From: JBCBAP01 sp038532435
GTDB taxonomy: Bacteria; Pseudomonadota; Alphaproteobacteria; Rhodobacterales; Rhodobacteraceae
Length of the DNA stretch: 64,000 bases
Assembly (NCBI GenBank): GCA_038532435.1
Contig: JBCBAP010000003.1
Span: 65,563 to 129,562, forward strand
Direction: 5' to 3'
The notes beneath the pieces are model-generated. The model was not told where the DNA came from. It made no database searches and saw only the letters and a program-made list of their open reading frames with translations. Positions 1 through 7,980 of the stretch are shown piece after piece (the stretch's first letter is position 1; the number at the start of each line of letters is the position of its first letter). The position numbers and the translations under genes were made by a program.

Positions 1-1
1 G

Positions 2-1249
2 AAAGCCAAGGCCATCGTGCTGCCGGACGGGTATGAGGGCCCCGCGCTGGAGGCGGCGCAACGCCACGATTTGATCATCCTGCGGCTGATCGTCGATACG
101 ACAGGGCCTGCGGGGTCCTTCACGCTTGAGGGCCCGACCGCCGCGGGGGCTGACATGACGGAGCCCACGGCAGAAGACATCGCCCTCATCCTGCACACGT
201 CGGGCACGACATCGCGGCCTAAGATCGTGCCCCTGCTGCAATCGAACCTTGCTGCGTCCGCCGGCAACATCGCGGAGACGCTCGCCCTCACACCCGAGGA
301 CCGGTGCCTCAACATCATGCCGCTTTTCCACATTCACGGGCTGGTCGCGGCAGTCTCGTCGAGCCTCGTGTCCGGCGGATCGATCTGGTGCTCCAGCGGG
401 TTCGACGCGCTCAAATTCTTCGGGCAGCTCGATACCGCGAAGCCCTCCTGGTACACCGCCGTGCCGACGATGCATCAGGCGATCCTGACGCGGGCGAAGC
501 GCAACGCCGACGTGGTTGCACGCGCTGAGCTGCGCTTCATCCGGTCCTCGTCCGCCTCCCTGCCGCCGCAGGTCCTGACCGCAGTGGAGGAGACCTTCGG
601 TGCGCCGCTCATCGAAAGCTATGGGATGACCGAGGCCTGCCATCAGATGGCGTCCAACCCGCTGCCGCCGCGCGCGCACAAGGCCGGGTCCGTCGGCATC
701 GCGGCCGGACCGCAGGTGCGCATCGCCCACGAGACGGAGGACCGGCTGCTTGGCGACGCGGAGACGGGCGAGGTCGTGATCTCCGGCACCAATGTCACCC
801 CGGGCTATGAGAGCAATCCGGACGCCAACGCGAAAAGCTTCTTTGATGCGGACGGTGCCCGCTGGTTCCGCACGGGCGACCAGGGGGCATTCGATGCGGA
901 ACGCTATCTGCGTCTGACGGGCAGGCTGAAAGAGATCATTAACCGCGGGGGGGAGAAGATCAGCCCTCTTGAGGTGGACGAGATCCTCATGGATCATCCG
1001 GCAATCCAGCAGGTCGTCACCTTCGCCCTGCCCCATCCGAAGCTGGGTGAGGAGGTCGCCGCGGCAGTGAAGCTGCGCGACGGCAGCAACGCGACGGAGC
1101 GGGAAATCCGCGACTTCGCGACAGAGCGCCTTGCGGACTTCAAGGTTCCGCGCAAGATCGTCATCCTCGACGAGATCCCGAAGGGCGCCACCGGGAAGAT
1201 GCAGCGGATCGGCATGGCCGAGAAGCTTGGCCTGACCGAGCCCGCCTGA
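2..1249 (+). CDS. Acyl-CoA synthetase (adenylate-forming), 5' truncated
   Basis: The window opens inside this gene: the frame is already open from base 2 and the true start lies upstream. What remains (about 415 codons) carries the adenylate-forming core motifs in order: the P-loop-like LILHTSGTTSRPK near residue 60, YGMTEA, WFRTGD, the hinge GRLKEIINRGGEKISP, and the C-terminal lysine motif KGATGKMQR. The enzyme should activate a carboxylate as acyl-AMP and transfer it to CoA in the cytoplasm. Family members are about 500 residues, so roughly 100 N-terminal residues are outside the window. The hinge and A3 motifs resemble small-acid ligases such as oxalyl-CoA synthetases, which would suit a glyoxylate/oxalate neighbourhood, but the substrate is inference. 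It ends 22 bases before the next gene and is probably co-transcribed with it. Confidence 0.9.
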   Translation, partial: KAKAIVLPDGYEGPALEAAQRHDLIILRLIVDTTGPAGSFTLEGPTAAGADMTEPTAEDIALILHTSGTTSRPKIVPLLQSNLAASAGNIAETLALTPEDRCLNIMPLFHIHGLVAAVSSSLVSGGSIWCSSGFDALKFFGQLDTAKPSWYTAVPTMHQAILTRAKRNADVVARAELRFIRSSSASLPPQVLTAVEETFGAPLIESYGMTEACHQMASNPLPPRAHKAGSVGIAAGPQVRIAHETEDRLLGDAETGEVVISGTNVTPGYESNPDANAKSFFDADGARWFRTGDQGAFDAERYLRLTGRLKEIINRGGEKISPLEVDEILMDHPAIQQVVTFALPHPKLGEEVAAAVKLRDGSNATEREIRDFATERLADFKVPRKIVILDEIPKGATGKMQRIGMAEKLGLTEPA

Positions 1250-1271
1250 CGCCCGCCCCAAGGAGACGGTA

Positions 1272-2249
1272 ATGAAGATCTGCATTTTCGGCGCCGGCGC
1301 CATCGGCGGCTATATGGGTGCCAAACTGGCGAAGGCGGGCGCGGACGTGAGCCTTGTGGCGCGCGGCCCGCACCTTGCGGCCATGCGGGAAAACGGCCTC
1401 ACACTGATCGAGGAGGGAGAGCGCAGCACGGTCAATGTGAAGGCGTCCGACGATGCAGCCGACCTCGGCCCGCAGGACTACGTGATCATTACGCTCAAGG
1501 CACACTCCGTGCCCGGGGTGGTGGACCGGATCCAGCCCTTGCTCGGCCCCGACACCACAATCGTGAGCGGTGTTAATGGCGTGCCCTGGTGGTACTTCTA
1601 TGGGCTCGAAGGACCCTACTGTGATCGCCGCCTGGGCACCGTCGATCCGGGCGATGTGCAGTGGGACGGTTTCGGGCCGGAGCGGATGCTGGGCTGCGTG
1701 GTCTATCCCGCAGCCGAGGTCATCGAACCCGGTGTCATCAATCACATCGAAGGCACGCGCTTTTCCCTTGGCGAGCCGTCCGGAGAGAAGTCGGAGCGGG
1801 CGCAGGCGCTCTCAAAGGCGCTATCAGCTGTGGGGCTGAAGGCACCGGTCCGCCCCAAGATCCGGGACGAGATTTGGGTAAAGCTCTGGGGCAACCTGTC
1901 CTTCAACCCGATCTCGGCACTCACGCACGCAACGCTCGACGTACTGTGCACTGATCCCGGCACGCGCAGCGTTGCGCGAGGCATGATGGTCGAGGCGCAG
2001 GAGATCGCCGAGAAGCTGGGCGTGAAGTTTCCCATCGACGTGGACCGCCGCATCGAGGGCGGGGCAGCCGTGGGTGCCCACCGCACATCGATGCTGCAGG
2101 ATCTCGACATGGGCAGACCGATGGAGATTGATGCATTGGTCTCAGCAGTGCAGGAATTGGGCACGTTGACCGAAACCCCCACGCCGACAATTGACACGGT
2201 GCTGGCTCTGATCCGCCTGCGGGGGCGGGTCGCCGGTCTCTACCACTAG
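1272..2249 (+). CDS. 2-dehydropantoate 2-reductase family protein (PanE/ApbA-like)
   Basis: 325 residues, full length for the family. The N-terminus is a Rossmann fold with GAGAIGGYMG at residues 7-16. The C-terminal helical domain holds the expected WVKLWGNLSFNP region, with the catalytic lysine in that stretch. PanE reduces 2-dehydropantoate to pantoate with NADPH in CoA synthesis. Many catabolic clusters carry paralogues acting on other 2-keto acids, and the pairing with an acyl-CoA synthetase makes a catabolic role at least as likely. The ATG is preceded by AAGGAGA at good spacing. It runs convergent to the bhc genes and ends just before a strong hairpin. Confidence 0.85.
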   Translation: MKICIFGAGAIGGYMGAKLAKAGADVSLVARGPHLAAMRENGLTLIEEGERSTVNVKASDDAADLGPQDYVIITLKAHSVPGVVDRIQPLLGPDTTIVSGVNGVPWWYFYGLEGPYCDRRLGTVDPGDVQWDGFGPERMLGCVVYPAAEVIEPGVINHIEGTRFSLGEPSGEKSERAQALSKALSAVGLKAPVRPKIRDEIWVKLWGNLSFNPISALTHATLDVLCTDPGTRSVARGMMVEAQEIAEKLGVKFPIDVDRRIEGGAAVGAHRTSMLQDLDMGRPMEIDALVSAVQELGTLTETPTPTIDTVLALIRLRGRVAGLYH

Positions 2250-2258
2250 CAGGGGAGA

Positions 2259-2282
2259 GCGCGGTCAGATATCCGACCGCGC
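2259..2282. terminator. Bidirectional hairpin between convergent genes
   Basis: Perfect 8-base inverted repeat GCGCGGTC / GACCGCGC around an 8-base loop (agatatcc), 10 bases after the PanE-like stop and 11 bases after the bhcD stop on the other strand. There is no strong T-run on either side, so it may act with Rho or as a 3' end stabiliser. Confidence 0.6.
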
Positions 2283-2292
2283 ACCAGGCTGA

Positions 2293-3291
2293 TCAGAGGG
2301 GCACGATGCTCGCCTGTCCGGTCTCGAGCGCGAGCCGGACCGCAGCGTCCGCTGCCGCAAGATCCTGCAAACCGACACCGGTTCCGTCGAAGATCGTGAT
2401 CTCCTCGTCCCGTGTCCTGCCAATGTGGTCTCCGTTCACCACCTGACCGATCTCGGTGATATCGGCGGAGGTCACGAGAGCCTTAGCGATGGCATGCTGG
2501 AATTCGCCGATTGAGATGCTTTGCGCAATCTCATCGGTGAAGAGCGTCGCTGCCGAGACGAGAACCGGATCCACCTCCTGCTTGCCCTTTGTGTCCGTTC
2601 CCATGCACGCGATGTGGGTGCCCGGCTTGATCTGCTCCGCCCGCAGCAGGGCCTCATAGGCCGACGTGATGGTAATGATCACATCCGCCTGTGCACCAAG
2701 CTCATCCGTGCTCACAGCCTCGAACGGCAGACCGATCTCCGCCGCCGTGTCCGCGAGACGGCCCAGCATCTCCGGATGCGGGTTCCAGCCGACCACCTTC
2801 TCGAAATCTCGCTGCGCCGCCGCCGCCCGCATCTGGAAGGTGGACTGATGACCCGCGCCCACCATGCCGAGCACCTTGGCATCGGCCCGCGCCAGATGTT
2901 TGATCGACACGGCGGAGGCCGCAGCCGTGCGCACCGCTGTCAGATAGTTGCCGCCGACCATCGCCTTAGGCCGCCCGGTATCCGCATCAAAAAGGAAGAC
3001 GGTGGACTGGTGGTTCGTCAGCCCCTTGTCTGCGTTGCCGGGCCAGTAGCCGCCGGACTTCAGGCCGAGGACAAGCCTCGCCTGATCGAATCCGGACTTG
3101 AACCCGTAAAGCGCATCCTGGTGCCCGATCGCCTCCCGAATGACGGGGAAGTTGTAGGCATCGCCCCGGGCCATTGCGCCAAAGACCGCCTCGACCGCGT
3201 CGAACGCCATCTCCGGCGTGAGGAGACGCGCTGCCAGCGCCTCCGGCACAACAATGAGACTGTTCGCCGTGATATCAGCTGGAACGTTCAC
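2293..3291 (-). CDS. bhcD: Iminosuccinate reductase BhcD (ornithine cyclodeaminase/mu-crystallin family)
   Basis: About 332 residues of the ornithine cyclodeaminase/mu-crystallin fold: an N-terminal dimerisation region, then a Rossmann domain with VGAGHQSTFQMRA, and the family aspartate in FDGTGVGLQDLA near the C-terminus. In the beta-hydroxyaspartate cycle the family member BhcD reduces iminosuccinate to L-aspartate, the last step before transamination onto glyoxylate. The assignment rests on family plus gene order bhcA-B-C-D with bhcR divergent. I place the start at GTG 3291 because it overlaps the bhcC stop as GTGA and lies about 7 bases from GGGGAAA. A GTG two codons upstream (3297) is the alternative. 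Stand-alone members of this family can also be ornithine or lysine cyclodeaminases, but the context makes that unlikely. Confidence 0.9.
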   Translation of the reverse strand: MNVPADITANSLIVVPEALAARLLTPEMAFDAVEAVFGAMARGDAYNFPVIREAIGHQDALYGFKSGFDQARLVLGLKSGGYWPGNADKGLTNHQSTVFLFDADTGRPKAMVGGNYLTAVRTAAASAVSIKHLARADAKVLGMVGAGHQSTFQMRAAAAQRDFEKVVGWNPHPEMLGRLADTAAEIGLPFEAVSTDELGAQADVIITITSAYEALLRAEQIKPGTHIACMGTDTKGKQEVDPVLVSAATLFTDEIAQSISIGEFQHAIAKALVTSADITEIGQVVNGDHIGRTRDEEITIFDGTGVGLQDLAAADAAVRLALETGQASIVPL

Positions 3292-4451
3292 AGGCACTTT
3301 CCCCGGGCAGAGACGGGCCAGACCTGCTCCACCTTCCCGTTCCGCACACCGACATACCAGTCATGTACGTTGCAGGTGGGATCGCAGTGACCGGGCACGA
3401 GCCGCAGCTTGTCATTCACCTTCAGCACCCGGTCCGGATCGGCGATCACCCCATGCTCATCGGAGCATTTGACGTACTCAACGTCGGATCGGCCGAAGAT
3501 CACCGGCAGTCCTGAGTCGACCGACTGTGTCTTCAGCCCTGCGTCGCAGATCGCCTTGTCCGCTTTCGCATGGGACATGACGGAGGTGTAGAGGAAGAGT
3601 GCGTTGACGAACTCCGTCTCATCAATGCGCTTTCCATCCTTGTCTAGGATCCGGCCATAATCCGCGTCCATGAAGGCGTAGGAGCCGCACTGCAACTCGT
3701 TATAGACGCCTGAATTTCCTTCAAAATAGTAGGATCCGGTCCCGCCGCCGCCGACAATGTCACAGGACAGTCCCTCTGCCTCCAGCGCATCAACTGCGTC
3801 GCGAACCATGGCGACGGCCACGTCGATTTTCGCCTTGCGCTCCTCGTAGAGATCGAGGTGCTGCATCGCTCCCTGATAGGCCTGCAGACCCGCAAACTTC
3901 AGGCCCGGTGCAGCGTCGATGGCGCGGGCCAGTGCGACGACCTCTTCTGTCGTGGTCACACCGCAGCGTCCCGCGCCGCAATCGATCTCGACAAGGCATT
4001 CGATCTGCGTGCCGTGGGCCGTGGCCGCGGCGGAAAGGTCGGCAATATTGGCCGGATCGTCGACACAACAGATGGTCCGTGCACCAAGCTTCGGCATCCG
4101 GGCAAGCCGGTCGATCTTTTGCGGGTCGCGCACCTGGTTTGACACAAGCACATCCTTGACGCCGCCGCGGGCGAACACCTCAGCCTCCGCCACCTTCTGG
4201 CAGCAGACGCCGACGGCGCCGCCCTCCTCGATCTGATAGAGCGCCACATCGACGGATTTGTGCATCTTGCCGTGGACCCGGTGCCGCACGCCCATCCGCT
4301 CACACTGCGCGCGCATCGTGGCCACGTTGCGCTCAAACGCATCAAGGTCGATCAGCAGGCAGGGCGTCTGCACGTCAGCTTCGTCCATCCCGGGTTTTGC
4401 GGGGATATCGTAGCCCACATCATAGGCATCGAACTGGCTCAGATCTTTCAT
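3288..4451 (-). CDS. bhcC: Beta-hydroxyaspartate aldolase BhcC (D-threonine aldolase-like, fold III PLP)
   Basis: 387 residues with the alanine-racemase-type barrel. The PLP-lysine motif is RVHGKMHKS (lysine near 62), and the metal-binding HxD-type motif PGHCDPTC is near the C-terminus, as in D-threonine aldolases. BhcC condenses glycine with glyoxylate to give (2R,3S)-beta-hydroxyaspartate. The ATG at 4451 has a GGAGG box five bases upstream. It lies 29 bases downstream of bhcB and overlaps bhcD by four bases, so all four enzymes are made from one message. Taken alone it could be called a D-threonine or D-serine dehydratase-like protein. The bhc context decides the name. Confidence 0.92.
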   Translation of the reverse strand: MKDLSQFDAYDVGYDIPAKPGMDEADVQTPCLLIDLDAFERNVATMRAQCERMGVRHRVHGKMHKSVDVALYQIEEGGAVGVCCQKVAEAEVFARGGVKDVLVSNQVRDPQKIDRLARMPKLGARTICCVDDPANIADLSAAATAHGTQIECLVEIDCGAGRCGVTTTEEVVALARAIDAAPGLKFAGLQAYQGAMQHLDLYEERKAKIDVAVAMVRDAVDALEAEGLSCDIVGGGGTGSYYFEGNSGVYNELQCGSYAFMDADYGRILDKDGKRIDETEFVNALFLYTSVMSHAKADKAICDAGLKTQSVDSGLPVIFGRSDVEYVKCSDEHGVIADPDRVLKVNDKLRLVPGHCDPTCNVHDWYVGVRNGKVEQVWPVSARGKCL

Positions 4452-4480
4452 GGGATCCTCCGTCGTTAGCTGCGCGGGGC

Positions 4481-5458
4481 TCAGCCCGCGGTCATCCAGG
4501 GCAGTTTGTTGAGGTCGACATTGCCGCCGGTGATGATCACACCCACGCGCTTGCCCGCGAACCGATCCTTGTTCTTGAGGATCACCGCGAGCGGCACCGC
4601 GCAGGAGGGTTCGATCACGATCTTCATCCGCTGCAAGGTCAGGTACATCGCGTCGATGATCTCCTGCTCAGACGCGAGCAGTACGTCGGACACGTAGTTC
4701 GAGACGAAGTGCCAGGTGCGCGGGCGCAGGCTGACCTTCAGACCGTCGGCGATGGTCTGGGGCGCGTCATCCTCAATCATGTATCCCGCACGGAAGGATC
4801 GGTAGACATCATCCGCCTGCTCGGGCTCCGCGGCGATGATCTCCGTCCGCGGCGCAAGCGCGCCCATGGAAATACAGGTCCCCGAGATCATGCCGCCACC
4901 GCCAATGGGGGCGACGACCAGATCCATCGCACCGCATTCCTCGAACAGTTCCTTCGAGCATGTGCCCTGCCCCGCAATCACGCGATGGTCGTTGTAGGGA
5001 TGCACGAAGTCCGCGCCGGTCTCGGCAACAACTTCCTCCAGCATTGCCTCGCGCGCGGCGGTCGACGGTTCGCACTCCAGCACCGTCCCACCATAGCCGC
5101 GCATGGCTGCCTTTTTCGCCTCCGGCGCGGTGCGGGGCACGACCACGGTCGCCTTGATCCCGCGTCTGCCAGCGGCATAGCTCAGGGAGAGGCCGTGGTT
5201 CCCGGATGAGTGGGTCGCAACCCCCCGGGCCGCCGCCTCCTCGGTCAGGCCGAACACCGCGTTCGAAGCACCACGCGCCTTGAATGCGCCCGCCTTCTGG
5301 AAGTTCTCGCATTTGAAGAAGAGCTCGGCGCCGGTGAGCCCGTTCAGGTACTCCGACGTGAGCACCGGTGTTCTGTGGACGTGCGGTTTGATCCGGGCGT
5401 GCGCCTCGGTCACGTCCTTGAAGGTGGGGATGTAGAATTCGGGTTCGATATCCTTCAT
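4481..5458 (-). CDS. bhcB: Beta-hydroxyaspartate dehydratase BhcB (serine/threonine dehydratase family)
   Basis: 325 residues of PLP fold type II. The PLP-lysine stretch FQKAGAFKARGASNAV, the asparagine loop SSGNHGLSLS and the phosphate-binding loop GGGGMISG are all present. BhcB removes water from beta-hydroxyaspartate to form iminosuccinate. A longer open frame continues 26 codons upstream into bhcA. I choose ATG 5458 because it sits one base after the bhcA stop (TGACATG) and MKDIEPEFYIPTF is a normal N-terminus. An AAAGGCGG box lies within the end of bhcA. Close relatives are threonine and serine racemase/dehydratases, and the cluster order supports BhcB. Confidence 0.92.
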   Translation of the reverse strand: MKDIEPEFYIPTFKDVTEAHARIKPHVHRTPVLTSEYLNGLTGAELFFKCENFQKAGAFKARGASNAVFGLTEEAAARGVATHSSGNHGLSLSYAAGRRGIKATVVVPRTAPEAKKAAMRGYGGTVLECEPSTAAREAMLEEVVAETGADFVHPYNDHRVIAGQGTCSKELFEECGAMDLVVAPIGGGGMISGTCISMGALAPRTEIIAAEPEQADDVYRSFRAGYMIEDDAPQTIADGLKVSLRPRTWHFVSNYVSDVLLASEQEIIDAMYLTLQRMKIVIEPSCAVPLAVILKNKDRFAGKRVGVIITGGNVDLNKLPWMTAG

Positions 5459-5459
5459 G

Positions 5460-6656
5460 TCACGCCGCCTTTCGTTCGACCACTGCACCAGCCCGCGTCG
5501 CACGATAATAGGCCTGCGCCGCTGCGACCCCCGCACCCGGGGTGACAGGCATCTCGAGATCCGCCATCACCATCTCCGCCGCAGCGAGGCCAGAGAGCGC
5601 CATCACGTCGGTCATTGCGCCCAGGTGGCCGATGCGAAACACCTTGCCCGCAACGTCCCCGAGGCCCACGCCGAATGCCACGTCATAGGCGTCCGCCGCG
5701 TGGCTTACGACGGCGTTGCCATCGAACCCGTCGGGCACGACAACCGCTGTTACCGTGTCGGAATAGAGAGTGGGGCTGCGGGCACAGATGTCGAGGCCCC
5801 AGGCGTGCACCGCCTGCCTCACCCCTTCGGCGATCCGGTGGTGACGGGCGAAGACTACATCGAGCCCTTCTTCCAGCAGCATATCCACACTCTCCCGAAG
5901 ACCTGCCATGAGGGCCACTGCCGGGGTGTACGGGTATCCGCCGGATGCATTGGTCGTCAGCATGTCGCGGAAATCGAAGAAGCAGCGCGGGCACTCCGCG
6001 TTGGCCATCGCCGCCTGAGCTTTTTTGCTCACGCCCACGATGGCGAGGCCAGCGGGCAGCATGAACCCTTTCTGCGAGCCGGTCACCGCAACATCGACGC
6101 CCCACGCGTCCATTCGGAAATCGACGGACGCGATGGACGACACCCCGTCGACCATGAAAAGCGCCGGGTGATCCGCGGCGTCGAGCGCCGCACGAACCGC
6201 CGCCATGTCGCTCAGCACCCCCGTCGCCGTTTCGTTGTGGGTGGCGAGCACCGCCTTGATCCGACAGTCACGATCTGCCCGGAGGATCTCTTCGAACCGG
6301 TCCGCGGGGGCGCCCATACCCCACGGGCAGTCGACGATCTGCACGTCGAGCTTGTGCCGCTGGCAAAGATCGATCCAGCGGTGTGAAAACATCCCGTATC
6401 GCGCAACAAGCACCCGATCTCCGGGGCTGAGCGTGTTGGTGATCGCGGCCTCCCAGCCTCCGGTTCCCGACGCGGGAAAGACGATCACATCTCCCTCCTC
6501 GGTCTTCAGGATCTGCTTCACACCGTCGAGGGTCGGGCCGAGCATGTCGCCGAACCGCGCTGACCGGTGGTCGAGAGACGGCAGGTCGATCGCCCGCCGT
6601 ACCCGTTCCGGCATGTTGGTTGGTCCGGGTATGAATATCGGGTTCTGCATCAGCAC
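5460..6656 (-). CDS. bhcA: Aspartate-glyoxylate aminotransferase BhcA (class V)
   Basis: About 398 residues of the class V (alanine-glyoxylate/serine-glyoxylate) aminotransferase family. It has an N-terminal FIPGPTN motif, a DHRS segment, and the PLP lysine in VTGSQKGFMLPAG. In the cycle it moves the amino group from aspartate to glyoxylate, giving oxaloacetate and glycine. GTG 6656 is the favoured start because GAGGAGAGG ends 7 bases before it. ATG 6650 is a slightly shorter alternative, while the GTG at 6674 lies inside the Shine-Dalgarno sequence itself. It is the first gene of bhcABCD, transcribed from the AT-rich region shared with bhcR. Confidence 0.92.
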   Translation of the reverse strand: MLMQNPIFIPGPTNMPERVRRAIDLPSLDHRSARFGDMLGPTLDGVKQILKTEEGDVIVFPASGTGGWEAAITNTLSPGDRVLVARYGMFSHRWIDLCQRHKLDVQIVDCPWGMGAPADRFEEILRADRDCRIKAVLATHNETATGVLSDMAAVRAALDAADHPALFMVDGVSSIASVDFRMDAWGVDVAVTGSQKGFMLPAGLAIVGVSKKAQAAMANAECPRCFFDFRDMLTTNASGGYPYTPAVALMAGLRESVDMLLEEGLDVVFARHHRIAEGVRQAVHAWGLDICARSPTLYSDTVTAVVVPDGFDGNAVVSHAADAYDVAFGVGLGDVAGKVFRIGHLGAMTDVMALSGLAAAEMVMADLEMPVTPGAGVAAAQAYYRATRAGAVVERKAA

Positions 6657-6850
6657 GGCGCAACCTCTCCTCACATCTTTGTTGCGACCAGTCTACGGAC
6701 ACACATTCCGTTTGCAATTTTTTCGAAAAAGTTTTTCAATACATATAGAGTCTCGAAACAGTGTCTATTATCAAAGGGATGATATTTTTTCATATTGCGA
6801 ACTAGTTTTTCAACGCACGCCGAAACAGGCGCACGAGGGTGGGAATCAGC
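6657..6850. promoter_or_regulatory. bhcA-bhcR divergent control region
   Basis: This 194-base spacer is clearly AT-richer than its surroundings. It contains the perfect 12-base palindrome TTTTTCGAAAAA (6719-6730), the overlapping inverted repeat GAAAAA-G-TTTTTC (6725-6737), a direct repeat AGTTTTTCAA (6730-6739 and 6804-6813, 74 bases apart) and a second direct repeat CGAAACAG (6754-6761 and 6821-6828). IclR-family regulators usually bind between themselves and the divergent target operon. These repeats are therefore the natural candidates for BhcR operators, but no binding is shown. Confidence 0.65.
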
Positions 6851-7675
6851 ATGAATGATCGGACGAAGCGCAGCCGTGGACGCCCCCGTGGTCAGGCAGG
6901 CGGCGTCGAGGCATCAACGATCCAGTCCCTCGACCGCGCGATCCGGGTTCTCCAGCGTCTGGGAACGGCAGAGGGTCTGTCGCTCAGCGAGCTTGCTTCG
7001 GATCTGGAGGAGTCTCCGTCGACCCTTTACCGGGTGCTCACCACCCTCGCGCGGCATCAGATGGTGGAGTTCCAGGAGGCGACGCAGCTCTGGTACATCG
7101 GCATCGAGAGTTTCCGCATCGGCTCCGCCTTTCTGGGGCGGACCCAGCTTGTGGAACAGGCCCGCATCGTCATGCGGCACCTGATGGGCGATACGGGAGA
7201 GACTGCAAATCTCGGCATCGGGGAGGAGCGAGAGGTCATTTTCGTTTCGCAGGTGGAGACACATGAGCCGATCCGCGCCTTCTTTCGCCCCGGCACGCGC
7301 GGTGCGATCCATTCGAGCGGTATCGGCAAGGCGCTGCTCGCCCACCGCGACGGCGACGCGGTGGCGCGCCTGTTCGAGGCGGGCCCCCTGCCCGCGTTCA
7401 CCCCCTCCACGATCACCGGGCGGGAACAGTTGGCCGAACATCTTGCGGGGATCCGCAGCACCGGATGGTCCGTCGATAATGAAGAGCATACGATCGGCAT
7501 GCGCTGCATCGCCGCTCCCATCTTCAACGAATTCGGGGAAGCGGTCGCGGGTGTGTCGATCTCGGGCCCCAGCGTCCGTATCCGGCCCGACCGGGACGCT
7601 GACTTGGGCCTCCGGGTACGCAACGCAGCCGACGCCATCACCCAGGCGATCGGGGGCCGCAGACCGGGACCGTGA
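6851..7675 (+). CDS. bhcR: IclR-family regulator BhcR
   Basis: About 274 residues. A basic arm (SRGRPRGQ) is followed by a winged helix-turn-helix at roughly residues 20-80 (IQSLDRAIRVLQRL, LSLSELASDLEESPSTLYRVL). The IclR effector-binding domain then runs from about 90 to 260 and includes the SSGIGKALLA motif. In known bhc loci the divergent IclR protein senses glyoxylate and controls bhcABCD, and the gene position here is identical. ATG 6851 was chosen with GGTGGGA upstream. GTG 6839, four codons earlier in frame, is possible. Confidence 0.9.
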   Translation: MNDRTKRSRGRPRGQAGGVEASTIQSLDRAIRVLQRLGTAEGLSLSELASDLEESPSTLYRVLTTLARHQMVEFQEATQLWYIGIESFRIGSAFLGRTQLVEQARIVMRHLMGDTGETANLGIGEEREVIFVSQVETHEPIRAFFRPGTRGAIHSSGIGKALLAHRDGDAVARLFEAGPLPAFTPSTITGREQLAEHLAGIRSTGWSVDNEEHTIGMRCIAAPIFNEFGEAVAGVSISGPSVRIRPDRDADLGLRVRNAADAITQAIGGRRPGP

Positions 7676-7730
7676 TGCCGGGCGCCAACCGCCCGAAGGG
7701 CTCAGAGGTGCGCGCGCCCCGCGGGCGTGC

Positions 7731-7850
7731 TCATTTCGACAGCGGCCCAGTGGCGCAGGTCTCGCAGGCGTCGTAGGCGTTTGCGAACATCACAAGCGGG
7801 GAGGCCTCGACAGCGAGGGTCAGAAGAACGAGGAAAAACGCGGTTTTCAT
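7731..7850 (-). CDS. 39-residue secreted CxxC peptide (hypothetical)
   Basis: A short minus-strand frame in the 305-base gap between bhcR and the dehydratase. It starts at ATG 7850, with GGGAG five bases upstream, and stops at 7731. The product begins MKTAFFLVLLTLAVEASP, a compact signal-peptide or membrane-anchor sequence, followed by a short tail containing CETC. The positively charged start, hydrophobic core, Shine-Dalgarno box and CxxC tail are hard to get by chance together. No homologue is recognised and the function is unknown. It could be a small exported redox or metal-binding peptide, or a membrane microprotein. Confidence 0.5.
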   Translation of the reverse strand: MKTAFFLVLLTLAVEASPLVMFANAYDACETCATGPLSK

Positions 7851-7980
7851 GGAGGCTCCCGGGGCTTGCTCTTCTTTCTACGGGCTGTCGGGCCTGTTCC
7901 GTCGCCCGCGCGCGACACTGGCCTTCATCGCCGTTTCGGCGTAGCAGTAGGCAACCCCCTCAGATCCTCACGGAACACCC

